Positions 43,410 through 51,843 of a DNA stretch of 64,000 bases are shown piece by piece; the stretch's first letter is position 1; the number at the start of each line of letters is the position of its first letter. The stretch comes from SAR202 cluster bacterium bin87. GTDB taxonomy: Bacteria; Chloroflexota; Dehalococcoidia; Lucifugimonadales; UBA3495. The position numbers and the translations under genes are program-made. Below the pieces are notes generated by a model that worked only from the letters and a program-made list of their open reading frames with translations, was not told the origin of the DNA and ran no database searches. The stretch spans positions 62,001-126,000 of the forward strand of contig MPNC01000003.1 in NCBI GenBank assembly GCA_002238825.1, written 5' to 3'.

Positions 43410-44885
43410 ATGCCATTGCAACCCCGTCAGGCCGGTACCCGTTCCAACAATCGCCAACATACCAACAGCCCACAGATCAACCGACCACAGCAGCACCCCG
43501 CCATTTGCGCGGACTGCCAAGACGCCACCACCGTTCCTTTCCGGCCGACAGAGGGTCGGCCCGTTTATTGTTCGTCCTGCCTGTACCTGCGGCGGAATGG
43601 GGTCGCCTCTTCCCGTCCGGCGCAGGATCGCAAGTCGGCATCTCCGGCGGCCGCTGCCGGCGCAAGCCGGTCTGACGCCGCGGCACACGAATCCGTCTTT
43701 CGCGGCATGGTGCTGAATCCCGGGACCCGGGCCGCCATCGCCGGCATGAACATCTCCGATCCCACGCCCATCCAGGAACAGTCAATACCGCCTCTGCTGG
43801 AAGGCCGGGATCTCATCGGCCAGGCCCGCACCGGATCCGGCAAAACCCTGGCCTTCGCTGTACCGCTGGTGGAACAGTGCGATGCCACCGCCAGGCAGGT
43901 GCAGGCGCTGGTCTTGGTGCCGACCCGCGAGCTGGCCATCCAGGTGGGCGGCGTCGTCGAGGACCTCGCCCGGCCACAGGGCCTGCACGTTACCCTGCTG
44001 TACGGCGGGCGGTCGCTGGGCAAGGACCATCGGGCGTTGCAGCAGGGCGCGCAGATCATCATCGGCACCCCGGGCCGGACCCTGGATCACGTCCGGCAGG
44101 GCAGCCTGAAGTTGAGATCAGTGCGATTTCTGGTGCTGGACGAAGCCGACGAGATGCTCGATAGAGGCTTCGCCCGCGACGTCGACGCCATCTTGAGCGA
44201 GACTCCGACCCAGCGGCAGACCGCGCTGTTTTCGGCCACCGTGCCGGACTGGGTGGCGAAGACCGCCAGGAAGCACCTCCACGACCCGGTCACCGTGGCC
44301 GTGGACGCCGATCTGGAAACCCTGCCCAGCGTGGAACACCTGGTTTACAGCATCCAGAAGACCGACAAGATGGAGGCGCTGCTCATCCTGCTGGACCGCC
44401 GGGACGGCGCGCCCGTCCTCGTGTTCGGCAAGACCAAGCACGGTGTCAAAAGATTGGCCCGACAACTGGATGAGGCGGGTTACCCCGTCGGCGCCCTGCA
44501 GGGCAATCTCAGCCAGGTCGCCCGTGAGCGGGTGATGCAGGATTTCCGCTCGGGGGTCGCGCCAATCCTGGTCGCCACCAACGTGGCCGCGCGAGGCCTG
44601 GACGTCGAGGGCATCGGACAGGTCATCAACTACGACCTCCCCGACTCCGAGCAGCTGTTCACCCACCGCGTGGGCCGCACCGGCCGCATGGGTCGCGCCG
44701 GCGAGGCCATCACGTTCATCACGCCGGACGAAGACCGCAAGTGGCGCGAGATCGAGCGCGGCCTGGGTCGCGAGTTCACCCGCAAGTCGTGGACGCGGGA
44801 GCGTCGTTCTAGCGACCGCCGCCAGACGACAGAAGCCGAACGAAGCGTCGAGGCCAGACCAGTGCGGCTCAAGCCGGCCCGGTAG
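43410..44885 (+). CDS. DEAD-box RNA helicase with N-terminal zinc ribbon
   Basis: A 491-aa protein starting MPLQPRQAGTRSN at ATG 43410, with AAGGAG upstream. Residues about 33-60 form a CxxC...CxxC zinc ribbon (ICADCQ ... PVYCSSC) as seen in several Chloroflexota proteins. The helicase core has the Q motif (PTPIQEQSIPPLL), motif I ARTGSGKT, Ia PTRELA, II LDEADEML (DEAD), III FSATVP, V ATNVAARGLDV and VI HRVGRTGRMGR. The C-terminus is basic. It unwinds structured RNA, probably in ribosome assembly or RNA turnover. The promoter -10 TATAAT is at 43336. Confidence 0.93.
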   Translation: MPLQPRQAGTRSNNRQHTNSPQINRPQQHPAICADCQDATTVPFRPTEGRPVYCSSCLYLRRNGVASSRPAQDRKSASPAAAAGASRSDAAAHESVFRGMVLNPGTRAAIAGMNISDPTPIQEQSIPPLLEGRDLIGQARTGSGKTLAFAVPLVEQCDATARQVQALVLVPTRELAIQVGGVVEDLARPQGLHVTLLYGGRSLGKDHRALQQGAQIIIGTPGRTLDHVRQGSLKLRSVRFLVLDEADEMLDRGFARDVDAILSETPTQRQTALFSATVPDWVAKTARKHLHDPVTVAVDADLETLPSVEHLVYSIQKTDKMEALLILLDRRDGAPVLVFGKTKHGVKRLARQLDEAGYPVGALQGNLSQVARERVMQDFRSGVAPILVATNVAARGLDVEGIGQVINYDLPDSEQLFTHRVGRTGRMGRAGEAITFITPDEDRKWREIERGLGREFTRKSWTRERRSSDRRQTTEAERSVEARPVRLKPAR

Positions 44886-44922
44886 GCTGCGCCGGCAGCC
44901 TGTTTCGTCCGGATTGGATACA

Positions 44923-45050
44923 GGCGTACCCAGTTTCACAAGAACTGTCATTGCGAGCGAAGCGCGGCAATCTCGTTGAGGCAAGGAACGCTGTTGCAGG
45001 ATCGAGATCGCCACGTCGCTTTGCTCCTCGCGATGACAAACTGGGTACAC
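44923..45050. repeat. MITE-like dispersed repeat, copy 3
   Basis: Outer ends GGCGTACCCAGTTT and AAACTGGGTACAC; core GTCATTGCGAGCG (44947) to CGATGAC (45037). It lies directly after the DEAD-box helicase stop. Confidence 0.82.
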
Positions 45051-45055
45051 ATGAG

Positions 45056-45146
45056 CATGATTACGGGATTGACCGGATCGAGACCATTTGCGGCAGACCG
45101 CTCCCAATCCCGATAATCCATAAATCCCGCAAATCCTGCTTCTGAC
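45056..45146. repeat. Second dispersed repeat family, copy B
   Basis: Shares ATTACGGGATT at the left end and AATCCCGATAATCC plus AAATCCTGCTTCTGAC at the right end with copy A at 43120-43219, in the same orientation, again directly beside a MITE-like copy. Confidence 0.55.
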
Positions 45147-45175
45147 CATTTCCAAAACCGGGTACGCGTGAGGGC

Positions 45176-45892
45176 CTACCCCACCACCGCCCACACCAGC
45201 GTGATCGCTCCCGCCGCCACCAGCGATCCCGCCCACAGCAGGTCGAGGTTGATCCAGCCCCGCCGCAGGAACGCCAGGCCGACCCGGTAGTAGACGACCA
45301 CCGCCGCCGCCAGCATCGCCGCCAGCATGACGACGGTGTGCATCAGCAGCCCGACCACCCACCATATGGGGGCATCGGTCAGGGATAGAAAGCCGCCGTG
45401 CTCGCCCAGGTCGCCGACGATGCCCGACGCGGCGTCCGGGCGGGTCAGGGAGAGCACCACCGGAGCCAGCATCAACCCCGCGCCGTGGGCCGACGCCATC
45501 AGAAATGACCAGGCGATCAAGTCCCGTCCGCCCACGTTCATCCCCACCCAGCGGGGGTGTCGGTAGTATCGGACCAGCCGGTAGAAGCCGAAGCCCAGCA
45601 GGATTGCGCCCGAAGCGATGCGCACCCATTTCAGGGGCAGGAATGCGCCGGCCAGGACCAACGCGGCCATGATGATCGCCACCGACGCCAGGTGACCGAT
45701 TGCGATATATCCCGTCGCCGTGTACAGCTGCATCGGCCGCTGCCGCTGCAACGCCAGCGCCACGGCGAACAGCCACCCCATCGCCGGGTTCAGCCCGTGG
45801 AATATTCCCAGCGCGGCCAGGCCCAGCCACGGGCCCAGCGATGCCAGGGCCGCCGGATCGGGAATGAGGGCGTGCAGCAACACTGCCGACAC
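45176..45892 (-). CDS. Polytopic membrane protein of unknown function
   Basis: A 238-aa protein with six to seven hydrophobic segments. The second half of the first segment contains IFHGLNPAMGWLFAVALALQ, and another has AIGHLASVAIIMAALVL and MASAHGAGLMLAPVVL. The conserved HG(L)NP and AHGAG elements, each placing a His in a membrane helix, recall NicO/UreH-type metal transporters, but the match is weak. It stands between the DEAD-box gene and the selenium-binding protein gene; metal handling is only a guess. Confidence 0.75.
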   Translation of the reverse strand: MSAVLLHALIPDPAALASLGPWLGLAALGIFHGLNPAMGWLFAVALALQRQRPMQLYTATGYIAIGHLASVAIIMAALVLAGAFLPLKWVRIASGAILLGFGFYRLVRYYRHPRWVGMNVGGRDLIAWSFLMASAHGAGLMLAPVVLSLTRPDAASGIVGDLGEHGGFLSLTDAPIWWVVGLLMHTVVMLAAMLAAAVVVYYRVGLAFLRRGWINLDLLWAGSLVAAGAITLVWAVVG

Positions 45893-45955
45893 TGCCGGTC
45901 CGGCGGCCCTGGAGCCGTTTGTTACGTTTTACGATTTGTGAACGGCGGTGTCGCG

Positions 45956-47338
45956 CTACGGGAAGCAGTACGTATCGGACGAGGCGTCGCCGCCCTGCAG
46001 CCGCACCTGGTGGGTGCGCGTCTTCCCGTAATCGACGAAGAAGTCCTCGTTCACCGACATTCCGCCCTCGGGGTTCACGTCGATGCGGCTGAGCCAGCCG
46101 TTCAGCCCGTCGGGGTAGAACTGGTCATCCCACGAGGAATAGAGCGAGTTGGTCAGGTACACCCGCCGGCCGTCCCGGCTGATCTCCACCATCTGCGGGC
46201 CGCCCGTGAGGGTCGCGCCGGTGGGATGCGCCGCCTTGCGCACCACGCCGCCCATCTCCAGCTCGCCGGTCTGCACCGGGTTGAAGGGGTCGGACACGTC
46301 GTACTGCAGCAGCTTGCCGGTCCCCCAGCACGACACGTAGAGGAACCGGTCGTCCAGGGAGAGGTCGATGTCGGTGATCAGCGGCGGCACCGCGCCCAGG
46401 GGTTGCAGGGCCGGCGGCAGATCCGCGGCTTCCGCCGGTTCAGCTGGCACGGAGATGATCTTGCGGGCGGCCCATTCGTCGCCCTCCCGGTACCAGACGA
46501 AGATTGAGCCGGAAAGGTCCTCGGTGCTCACCACCACCCCGCAGAATCCGTAGTGCCGCGTCGGGTTGTGCGCCGGACGCAGCTCCAGGGCCATCTGATG
46601 CTGTGCCCCCAGGTCAACGGCCTGCTGGTGAGTCCGGCGGCGCATGTCCCAGAAGTGCAGCATGTGGCCGTAGTTCTGTCCCACCACGTCCTCCAGCCGG
46701 GCCCCGCTCTCGAACATCTCGGGGGTGCCCCACTCGCTGGTCATCATGGTGTCGATGCCGATATGCCACCAGAAATCGTAGGCCAGTTCCTGCGGCCCGC
46801 GGTCCAGCTCCCACGGCCCGATGGGCTCGAAGGTGTAGTGGTCCAGCATCATGATCCCGCCGGGACGGTCGCCGTCTGCGGAGCCCAGGGCGCTGACGTA
46901 GATCGCGTCCGGCCCGCAGTGCACGGTGTGAGGGCGACTGTAGCCCGCCCGTCGCACCTGCTCGGCCTCGATGGTCTTGACGATCCGCGGCCGCTGCGGG
47001 TCGGGTTGGGTGTCGATGATGTAGATCCGGCTGTTGGCCAGGCTCGGGACCACCAGGTAGCGGCGCTCCAGGTGGGGATGCGCCGACGACGGGCAGAGGG
47101 CCGCGCTGCAGGCGTTCCAGTTGAAGTGATGCAGCTCGTCGCCCACGTGGGGCATTTCCAGCGAGTGGACCACCTGCGAATACGACGCCGAGTTGGGATC
47201 GCAGTCCACCACCGTCATGGCGTCCGGCTCGCCGGTGCCGGGATTGAGCACGGCGACATAGGCCAGGCGTTCCTGCGGAGCCTCCATGGCCAGGCGCGCC
47301 GAGGGGTAAAAGGTCGGGTCGGGTCTCCAGAGGGCCAT
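45956..47338 (-). CDS. SBP56 selenium-binding protein / methanethiol oxidase family
   Basis: A 460-aa protein starting MALWRPDPTFYPSARLAMEAP at ATG 47338 (GGAGAG upstream). It matches the SBP56 beta-propeller family along its length: ELHHFNWNACSAALCP, ALGSADGDRPGG, YDFWWHIGIDTMMTSEWGTPEMF, FVWYREGDEW, and LITDIDLSLDDRFLYVSCWGTGKLLQYDVSDP. Bacterial members have been shown to oxidise methanethiol to formaldehyde, sulfide and peroxide. The conserved metal-binding His and Cys (HHFNWNAC) are present. Downstream of it is the membrane protein gene. In marine Chloroflexota this would fit sulfur-compound catabolism. Confidence 0.92.
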   Translation of the reverse strand: MALWRPDPTFYPSARLAMEAPQERLAYVAVLNPGTGEPDAMTVVDCDPNSASYSQVVHSLEMPHVGDELHHFNWNACSAALCPSSAHPHLERRYLVVPSLANSRIYIIDTQPDPQRPRIVKTIEAEQVRRAGYSRPHTVHCGPDAIYVSALGSADGDRPGGIMMLDHYTFEPIGPWELDRGPQELAYDFWWHIGIDTMMTSEWGTPEMFESGARLEDVVGQNYGHMLHFWDMRRRTHQQAVDLGAQHQMALELRPAHNPTRHYGFCGVVVSTEDLSGSIFVWYREGDEWAARKIISVPAEPAEAADLPPALQPLGAVPPLITDIDLSLDDRFLYVSCWGTGKLLQYDVSDPFNPVQTGELEMGGVVRKAAHPTGATLTGGPQMVEISRDGRRVYLTNSLYSSWDDQFYPDGLNGWLSRIDVNPEGGMSVNEDFFVDYGKTRTHQVRLQGGDASSDTYCFP

Positions 47339-48041
47339 CTCTCCACTCTCCTTGCGTCTCACGCCGTCACTCGGCGAACTCCGGCGCCACGCGCTGCCGG
47401 CCCGCGTATCCTAACTTGCAAGTACGGCTGCGGCAAGGCGCGTTGCGACGCCGCCTGAACGGCTGCGGCCAGCTGGCGGCCTTGCGCGGAGACTGGCGAC
47501 CTGCCCAAGCTGTTCATCAATGTGGACGCGGGCGCCAACCTGACCGGGGAGCAGCGCGAGTTCTCCGGCGCCTAGCAAGGGTGCAACAATGCGGTCGAAA
47601 GCACCTGGCTCTAGAGTACCAAAGTTCATTAGCGGCCCCGACATGCGATCGTCGGGAGGCCTAGGAGTCGTGCTCACGTTTGCGGCAGGAATTCTCCCAG
47701 ACCGCGAAAAACGACTGAGTTTCCATTGAATTCGGACGTTGTTAGAATGGATGCTTGCCATCTTGCGTAAATTCTGGAGGGTCCAGAGATCGATGCATAT
47801 GGCGTCAGCGATGGCTGGTGTCGGTCGTATCATCCCTTTGTTATGGGTCAGTTAACCGAATGGAGGGATATTCGCACTTCATAGCCAAGTTGTCGACCGT
47901 GTGATAATCAAAGGTGCGGATCTCGGTGGCTTCAGTTTCGCTTAGTGCTGGGCCTACGGCGCTCAAGGTTGGTTGATCCAGTCAGAGTAACCCGTTGCCT
48001 GAAATGCCGGGTGCTAGACGACAACGCTTTGGTCGAGGACC
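47339..48041. other. 703-bp intergenic region with a gene remnant
   Basis: Contains a haloalkane dehalogenase remnant (47495-47575). The right half is of lower GC and leads into the defence operon. A TGTGATAAT (47900-47908) is a possible extended -10, about 130 bases before the ParB-like gene. Confidence 0.45.
47495..47575 (+). pseudogene. Remnant of a haloalkane dehalogenase
   Basis: The frame reads GDLPKLFINVDAGANLTGEQ, REFSGA, stop. The intact dehalogenase at 40727 has DVPKLFINADPGTILTGAQ, REFCRAW in the same order, a clear match over 25 residues. Everything upstream and downstream is gone, so this is a decayed second copy or a piece of a lost paralogue. Confidence 0.75.
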
Positions 48042-49139
48042 ATGACTACAGACATTTTTCAGGAAGAATTCAAAGAGGTTCATCTCGATCAACTCGAGCT
48101 GGATCCCGAAAACCCCCGATTGCCAAGAGATCACGATTGGCAGGCAACCGTTGACGATGGCTTTCTGAAGGAGTTCGTGCGGCGTTACAACCTTATCGAA
48201 TTGGCGCGATCAATAGCCGATAAGGGTTTCAGCCCTCGCCATGCGGAGGCACTGCTCGTGATCGAGCACCCGGTCAAGGGAGACCATTATATCGTCGTTG
48301 AGGGGAACCGCAGGCTTGCTACCCTGAAGCTATTGGCAAACTCCGAAACCAGGACGACGGTGGGAGCGACTAGTTCCGAATGGTCGGAACTAGCCGAGGA
48401 TGCGGCTGGCATTATGGATTGGGCGCACATACCCGTAATTGTCTATCCAGATCGGCCCTCTTTGGATGAATACCTCGGATTCCGGCACATTACTGGGCCT
48501 TCATCTTGGCGGCCCGAAGCAAAGGGTCGGTTCATCGCCAAATTGTTGTCGTCAGGACGAACTGTACGAGATGTCGTTAGGAGCATCGGCACCAGTTACA
48601 GAATGGTACGACGATACGCCGAAGCCCATGCCATATATACGCAAGCACTGGCCGAAGGCATTCCAATGGACCGGGTAGAGACCGGATATGGAGTGTTCTA
48701 CAATGCCCTAGACCAACCTGGTGTCAGGGAGTTTCTTCGTCTCGGGCGGCAGGTCGAAATCGATGCCTTGCCAGTTTCTCCGGTCCCGACAGATCGGTTA
48801 GAGCAACTCAGGGACCTGATCATTTTGCTCTTTGGGGATCCCGAAAGCGGTGTCCCGCGGGTGATAAACGAGTCGCGCGACCTCAACACACTAGGAACTG
48901 TGCTAGCGAACGAACGGGCGTGCGCAAATCTATTGCGAGACAGGGATCTCGACAGAGCATGGAGGATCAGTGGAGGCGGCCGAAATGACCTACTTGGCCT
49001 CCTTTCTGACCTGCATTTGCGCCTCGCCCAAGTCAATGGGCAAGCGCGGGAGTATGCGGATGATGAAGAAATCAGGGAAGAGGTACGGAGAATCTGCGAT
49101 TTGGTGAACGACATGGCCGTCCGGTACGGAATCTTCTGA
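48042..49139 (+). CDS. ParB/Srx-fold protein, first gene of the defence operon
   Basis: A 365-aa protein with GAGG before ATG 48042. The N-terminal 100 residues fit the ParB-like nuclease/CTPase fold: VHLDQLELDPENPRLP, LIELARSIADKGF and VVEGNRRLATLKLL (EGNRR at 87-91). The rest is helical with a helix-turn-helix-like segment (GRTVRDVVRSIGTSYRMVRRYAEAHAIY) and an acidic C-terminus. ParB-fold proteins bind CTP and DNA; copies in defence loci are thought to act as DNA- or substrate-sensing parts. The stop overlaps the next start by one base (TGATG). Base composition is below the window average. Confidence 0.85.
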   Translation: MTTDIFQEEFKEVHLDQLELDPENPRLPRDHDWQATVDDGFLKEFVRRYNLIELARSIADKGFSPRHAEALLVIEHPVKGDHYIVVEGNRRLATLKLLANSETRTTVGATSSEWSELAEDAAGIMDWAHIPVIVYPDRPSLDEYLGFRHITGPSSWRPEAKGRFIAKLLSSGRTVRDVVRSIGTSYRMVRRYAEAHAIYTQALAEGIPMDRVETGYGVFYNALDQPGVREFLRLGRQVEIDALPVSPVPTDRLEQLRDLIILLFGDPESGVPRVINESRDLNTLGTVLANERACANLLRDRDLDRAWRISGGGRNDLLGLLSDLHLRLAQVNGQAREYADDEEIREEVRRICDLVNDMAVRYGIF

Positions 49140-50137
49140 TGTACCAGCCACCGAAATTCGCCGTGGGGCTTTCCGATGACCCGATACAAATTGCCGATTG
49201 GGTTGAGCTCAATTTGCTAACTGAAGAGGAGACCTTATTGTCGGTCCACAGCGTCACCGACGAGTTGGCTGACAATCCTCCGGATGATGCCAACCAAAGC
49301 GAAACGCGTTCTGGTTACGACCCGCTTGAAGATACCAACGGACAATCTGTCCCGGGCTTCTGGGTTTCTGCGGAAGATCGCGCTGCCACCGCATTCCTTG
49401 AGCTACAGGAAAGATCAAATTGGTTGGGGGAACGCTACCCGCTCGCGATCGACCGCGAGACCGCAGTGATCAACGACGGCGGTATTTCGGGGGACATTTA
49501 CCGGTTTTTGGTCCTGCTGAGAGCTCGGCACCTCTATCCTATGGGCTTGGACGACGATGGCGAGGTATCAGGACTACTTTTTGAAGAATTGGCCAAATGT
49601 GCGATAGGAGCCTATATCGGAACAATTTCGGCGAGTCGCGCGCGGTTCGGTGTGGCTGGCGGATCCAGAGGAGATGGACTGCCAGCTCCGCTGGCAGACG
49701 CTGTGGCCGAACTCAGCGACCGCATGCATGAAGGGCCGGGAGAATTCGATAAATTAGCACTCGGAGACTTTGGAGGGGATGCACTGGCATGGAAACCGTT
49801 TGGTGACAGCCGTCCTGGACAGTTGACCGTGGTCTGCCAAGCTACCATCTCCGAACGGCGTTGGAAAAGAAAGCAGCCGGCCAACGAATGGACCGACAAA
49901 CAACCGGCTTCGTCGCGCTTAATTCGCTTCGTAGCCAGACCAGTTACGGCAGTTGCTTTCCCAGAAACCTTGTCACTAACCAAACCGACTGAGTTGGATG
50001 GCCTTTCCTTCTCAAGCATCCCGTTCGACCGCCTCCGCTTGCTCAGTGCCTTGTACGACGACCCCCCGCCCGATTGCTTGCTGCAACGAATGAACGCATG
50101 GGGCCAGGTAATAGCACAGCGGATCCCGACCGTATGA
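49139..50137 (+). CDS. Restriction-endonuclease-like protein
   Basis: A 332-aa protein coupled on both sides: it starts in the TGATG of the ParB-like gene and its stop overlaps the methyltransferase start by 4 bases (ATGA). The middle has LLFEELAKCAIGAYIG (E149/E150), then a D...Q-x-x arrangement: GGDALAWKPFGDSRPGQLTVVCQAT with D214 and Q234, followed by a basic tail (RRWKRK). This is the metal-binding layout of PD-(D/E)XK-like restriction enzymes in which the second acidic residue can be Gln. The position next to a C5-methyltransferase supports a restriction role. I cannot name a family, so the call is inferential. Confidence 0.6.
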   Translation: MYQPPKFAVGLSDDPIQIADWVELNLLTEEETLLSVHSVTDELADNPPDDANQSETRSGYDPLEDTNGQSVPGFWVSAEDRAATAFLELQERSNWLGERYPLAIDRETAVINDGGISGDIYRFLVLLRARHLYPMGLDDDGEVSGLLFEELAKCAIGAYIGTISASRARFGVAGGSRGDGLPAPLADAVAELSDRMHEGPGEFDKLALGDFGGDALAWKPFGDSRPGQLTVVCQATISERRWKRKQPANEWTDKQPASSRLIRFVARPVTAVAFPETLSLTKPTELDGLSFSSIPFDRLRLLSALYDDPPPDCLLQRMNAWGQVIAQRIPTV

Positions 50138-51558
50138 CGGACCCCAAAAAACAACAAGGAAGCTGGGTTAGTGGTGTTAATCGCTGGCTGAGCAAAGACC
50201 GATCGTTGGGTTTTCGGGTTCTGGATCTTTTCTGTGGTGCGGGTGGGCTATCACTTGGTTTTTGGGCCAAGGGGTTTGACGTACTGGGCGTAGATAAGAG
50301 CCTGGACGCAGCGAGGACTTACTCACAAAACTTGGGCCCTGCGAAATGCGATGATCTCAACAACCAGACGGATTTTCCTTTCGTCGACGTTGTTATTGCG
50401 GGGCCACCATGCCAGCCTTGGAGTCGGGCAGGTAAACGGCTTGGGGAAGAGGACCACCGCGATGGTTTAGATGTCATAATTCGATCTGTGGAGACTATTA
50501 GACCGACCGCGGTAGTCGTAGAAAACGTTCCAGAGCTGGGCCGATCGACCGGCAGGCAATACTTAGATCGCTTCAAAGATAGTTTGCACGTTTTGGGGTA
50601 CGCCGTGGCAGAGTTCGAATTGAACGCAAACGATTATGGAGTGCCACAGAATCGAAAGAGGCTATTCGTAACAGCGGTGCTGGGAAACGAGCCCCTGAAT
50701 AAACCTGACCCGTGGACCAAAAAGATCAAGGTGCGCCAAGCCATACCTAGCACGTATTGGCGCAACAGCAAACAAGCACGTATGGTGTCCGAAGGTATGA
50801 GCGCCTACATAGAACGATATGAGCAGGCGTCCGGTTGTAGAACCCCCCGGGATTTGCACATAGACAGGCCGTCCAGGACGTTGACGACCAGGAATCTGAG
50901 CGGGTCGACCGGAGATATGCTCCGTATCAGATTGCCTGATGGAACGAGAAGGACACTCACGGTCAGAGAAGCCGCCCGACTGCAATCGTTCCCTGATTGG
51001 TTTCGTTTCTACGGGAGCGAACGTAGCAAATTCGAACAGATCGGGAACGCCGTACCTCCTCTATTGGCTCGCGCGGTTGCAGAGTCAGTCAGCGACCGAC
51101 TGATCGGTGCTCGATCTGACGGCGAACGGAATTCGCCTCCTCGGCCAATTCCGTCAAGTGCAGTTGCATCCGCGACTATGCGAGCTAATCGACGTCGGGA
51201 CACCAAACCAGAAATCGTTCTGCGCTCTGCCCTACACCGCAAAGGATGGCGGTTCCGTGTGGATTTTCCAGTCGTTACAGCGACGCGGAAAGTCCGCCCA
51301 GACGTCGTTTTCCCTAGGCGGAAAGTTGCAGTTTTTGTCGATGGGTGCTTCTGGCATTCATGCCCTACGCATGGACAACGACCCAAGGCCAACGCACCTT
51401 ATTGGGATACCAAGTTGAAGCTGAACAAAAACCGGGATTTGGCCGATACTCAGGCTCTACTAACCGGTGGCTGGGAAGTGGTGAGAGTGTGGGAGCACGA
51501 ACCCACAGACCACGCGGTCGCTAGGGTTGAAATCGCGTTAGCGTCGCGGCCAAGTTAA
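50134..51558 (+). CDS. Fused DNA cytosine-C5 methyltransferase and Vsr mismatch endonuclease
   Basis: A 474-aa fusion. ATG 50134 overlaps the previous stop by 4 bases; the frame is open to 50074 but the extension lies inside the neighbour. Residues 28-325 are a C5-methyltransferase: motif I VLDLFCGAGGLSLGF, IV GPPCQPWS (catalytic C93), VI VVVENVPEL, VIII NDYGVPQNRKRLF, and X IGNAVPPLLA, with a short target-recognition region near 190-260. Residues 350-470 are Vsr: RRRDTKPEIVLRSALHRKGWRFR, RPDVVFP (D390), VFVDGCFWHSCPTHG, YWDTKLKLNKNRD and VVRVWEHEP. Vsr nicks T:G mismatches that arise by deamination of m5C, so the fusion couples methylation with repair of its own damage. Confidence 0.93.
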   Translation: MTDPKKQQGSWVSGVNRWLSKDRSLGFRVLDLFCGAGGLSLGFWAKGFDVLGVDKSLDAARTYSQNLGPAKCDDLNNQTDFPFVDVVIAGPPCQPWSRAGKRLGEEDHRDGLDVIIRSVETIRPTAVVVENVPELGRSTGRQYLDRFKDSLHVLGYAVAEFELNANDYGVPQNRKRLFVTAVLGNEPLNKPDPWTKKIKVRQAIPSTYWRNSKQARMVSEGMSAYIERYEQASGCRTPRDLHIDRPSRTLTTRNLSGSTGDMLRIRLPDGTRRTLTVREAARLQSFPDWFRFYGSERSKFEQIGNAVPPLLARAVAESVSDRLIGARSDGERNSPPRPIPSSAVASATMRANRRRDTKPEIVLRSALHRKGWRFRVDFPVVTATRKVRPDVVFPRRKVAVFVDGCFWHSCPTHGQRPKANAPYWDTKLKLNKNRDLADTQALLTGGWEVVRVWEHEPTDHAVARVEIALASRPS

Positions 51559-51755
51559 TGAGTACGGACATTTCGAATACCTGGGCCCGGTCGATGTCTT
51601 TTGTTTCGCGCTGGGCGTGGCTACGAAGATAGCTAGAACAGCGATGAACACCGGTAGGACCCGGTGCGATCGCCAAAATCCACACCCCCAAAACCACCCA
51701 TCGAGCCCCCGAAACAGCCCGTTGAGCCCCCGAAAACGGGGTGGTGAGATCGGCC

Positions 51756-51796
51756 AAAAATACGAGAGCCGGAGGTGGCCACAACCCCCGGCCCTC
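51756..51796 (-). terminator. Intrinsic terminator of the second amt gene
   Basis: Two arms of 13 bases (51764-51776 and 51784-51796), with two G-U pairs and a 7-base loop, followed on the minus strand by TATTTTTGG. It lies just beyond the amt stop. Two copies of GAGCCCCCGAAA lie nearby. Confidence 0.75.
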
Positions 51797-51843
51797 GCAA
51801 TGAGGAGAGGAAAAATGTCGTTGGTTGGCGCGCGCGTCGTGCG

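Noticed and set aside
51690-51735. Direct repeats of GAGCCCCCGAAA
   Set aside because: Only two copies; not a CRISPR array. No CRISPR array was found in the window.
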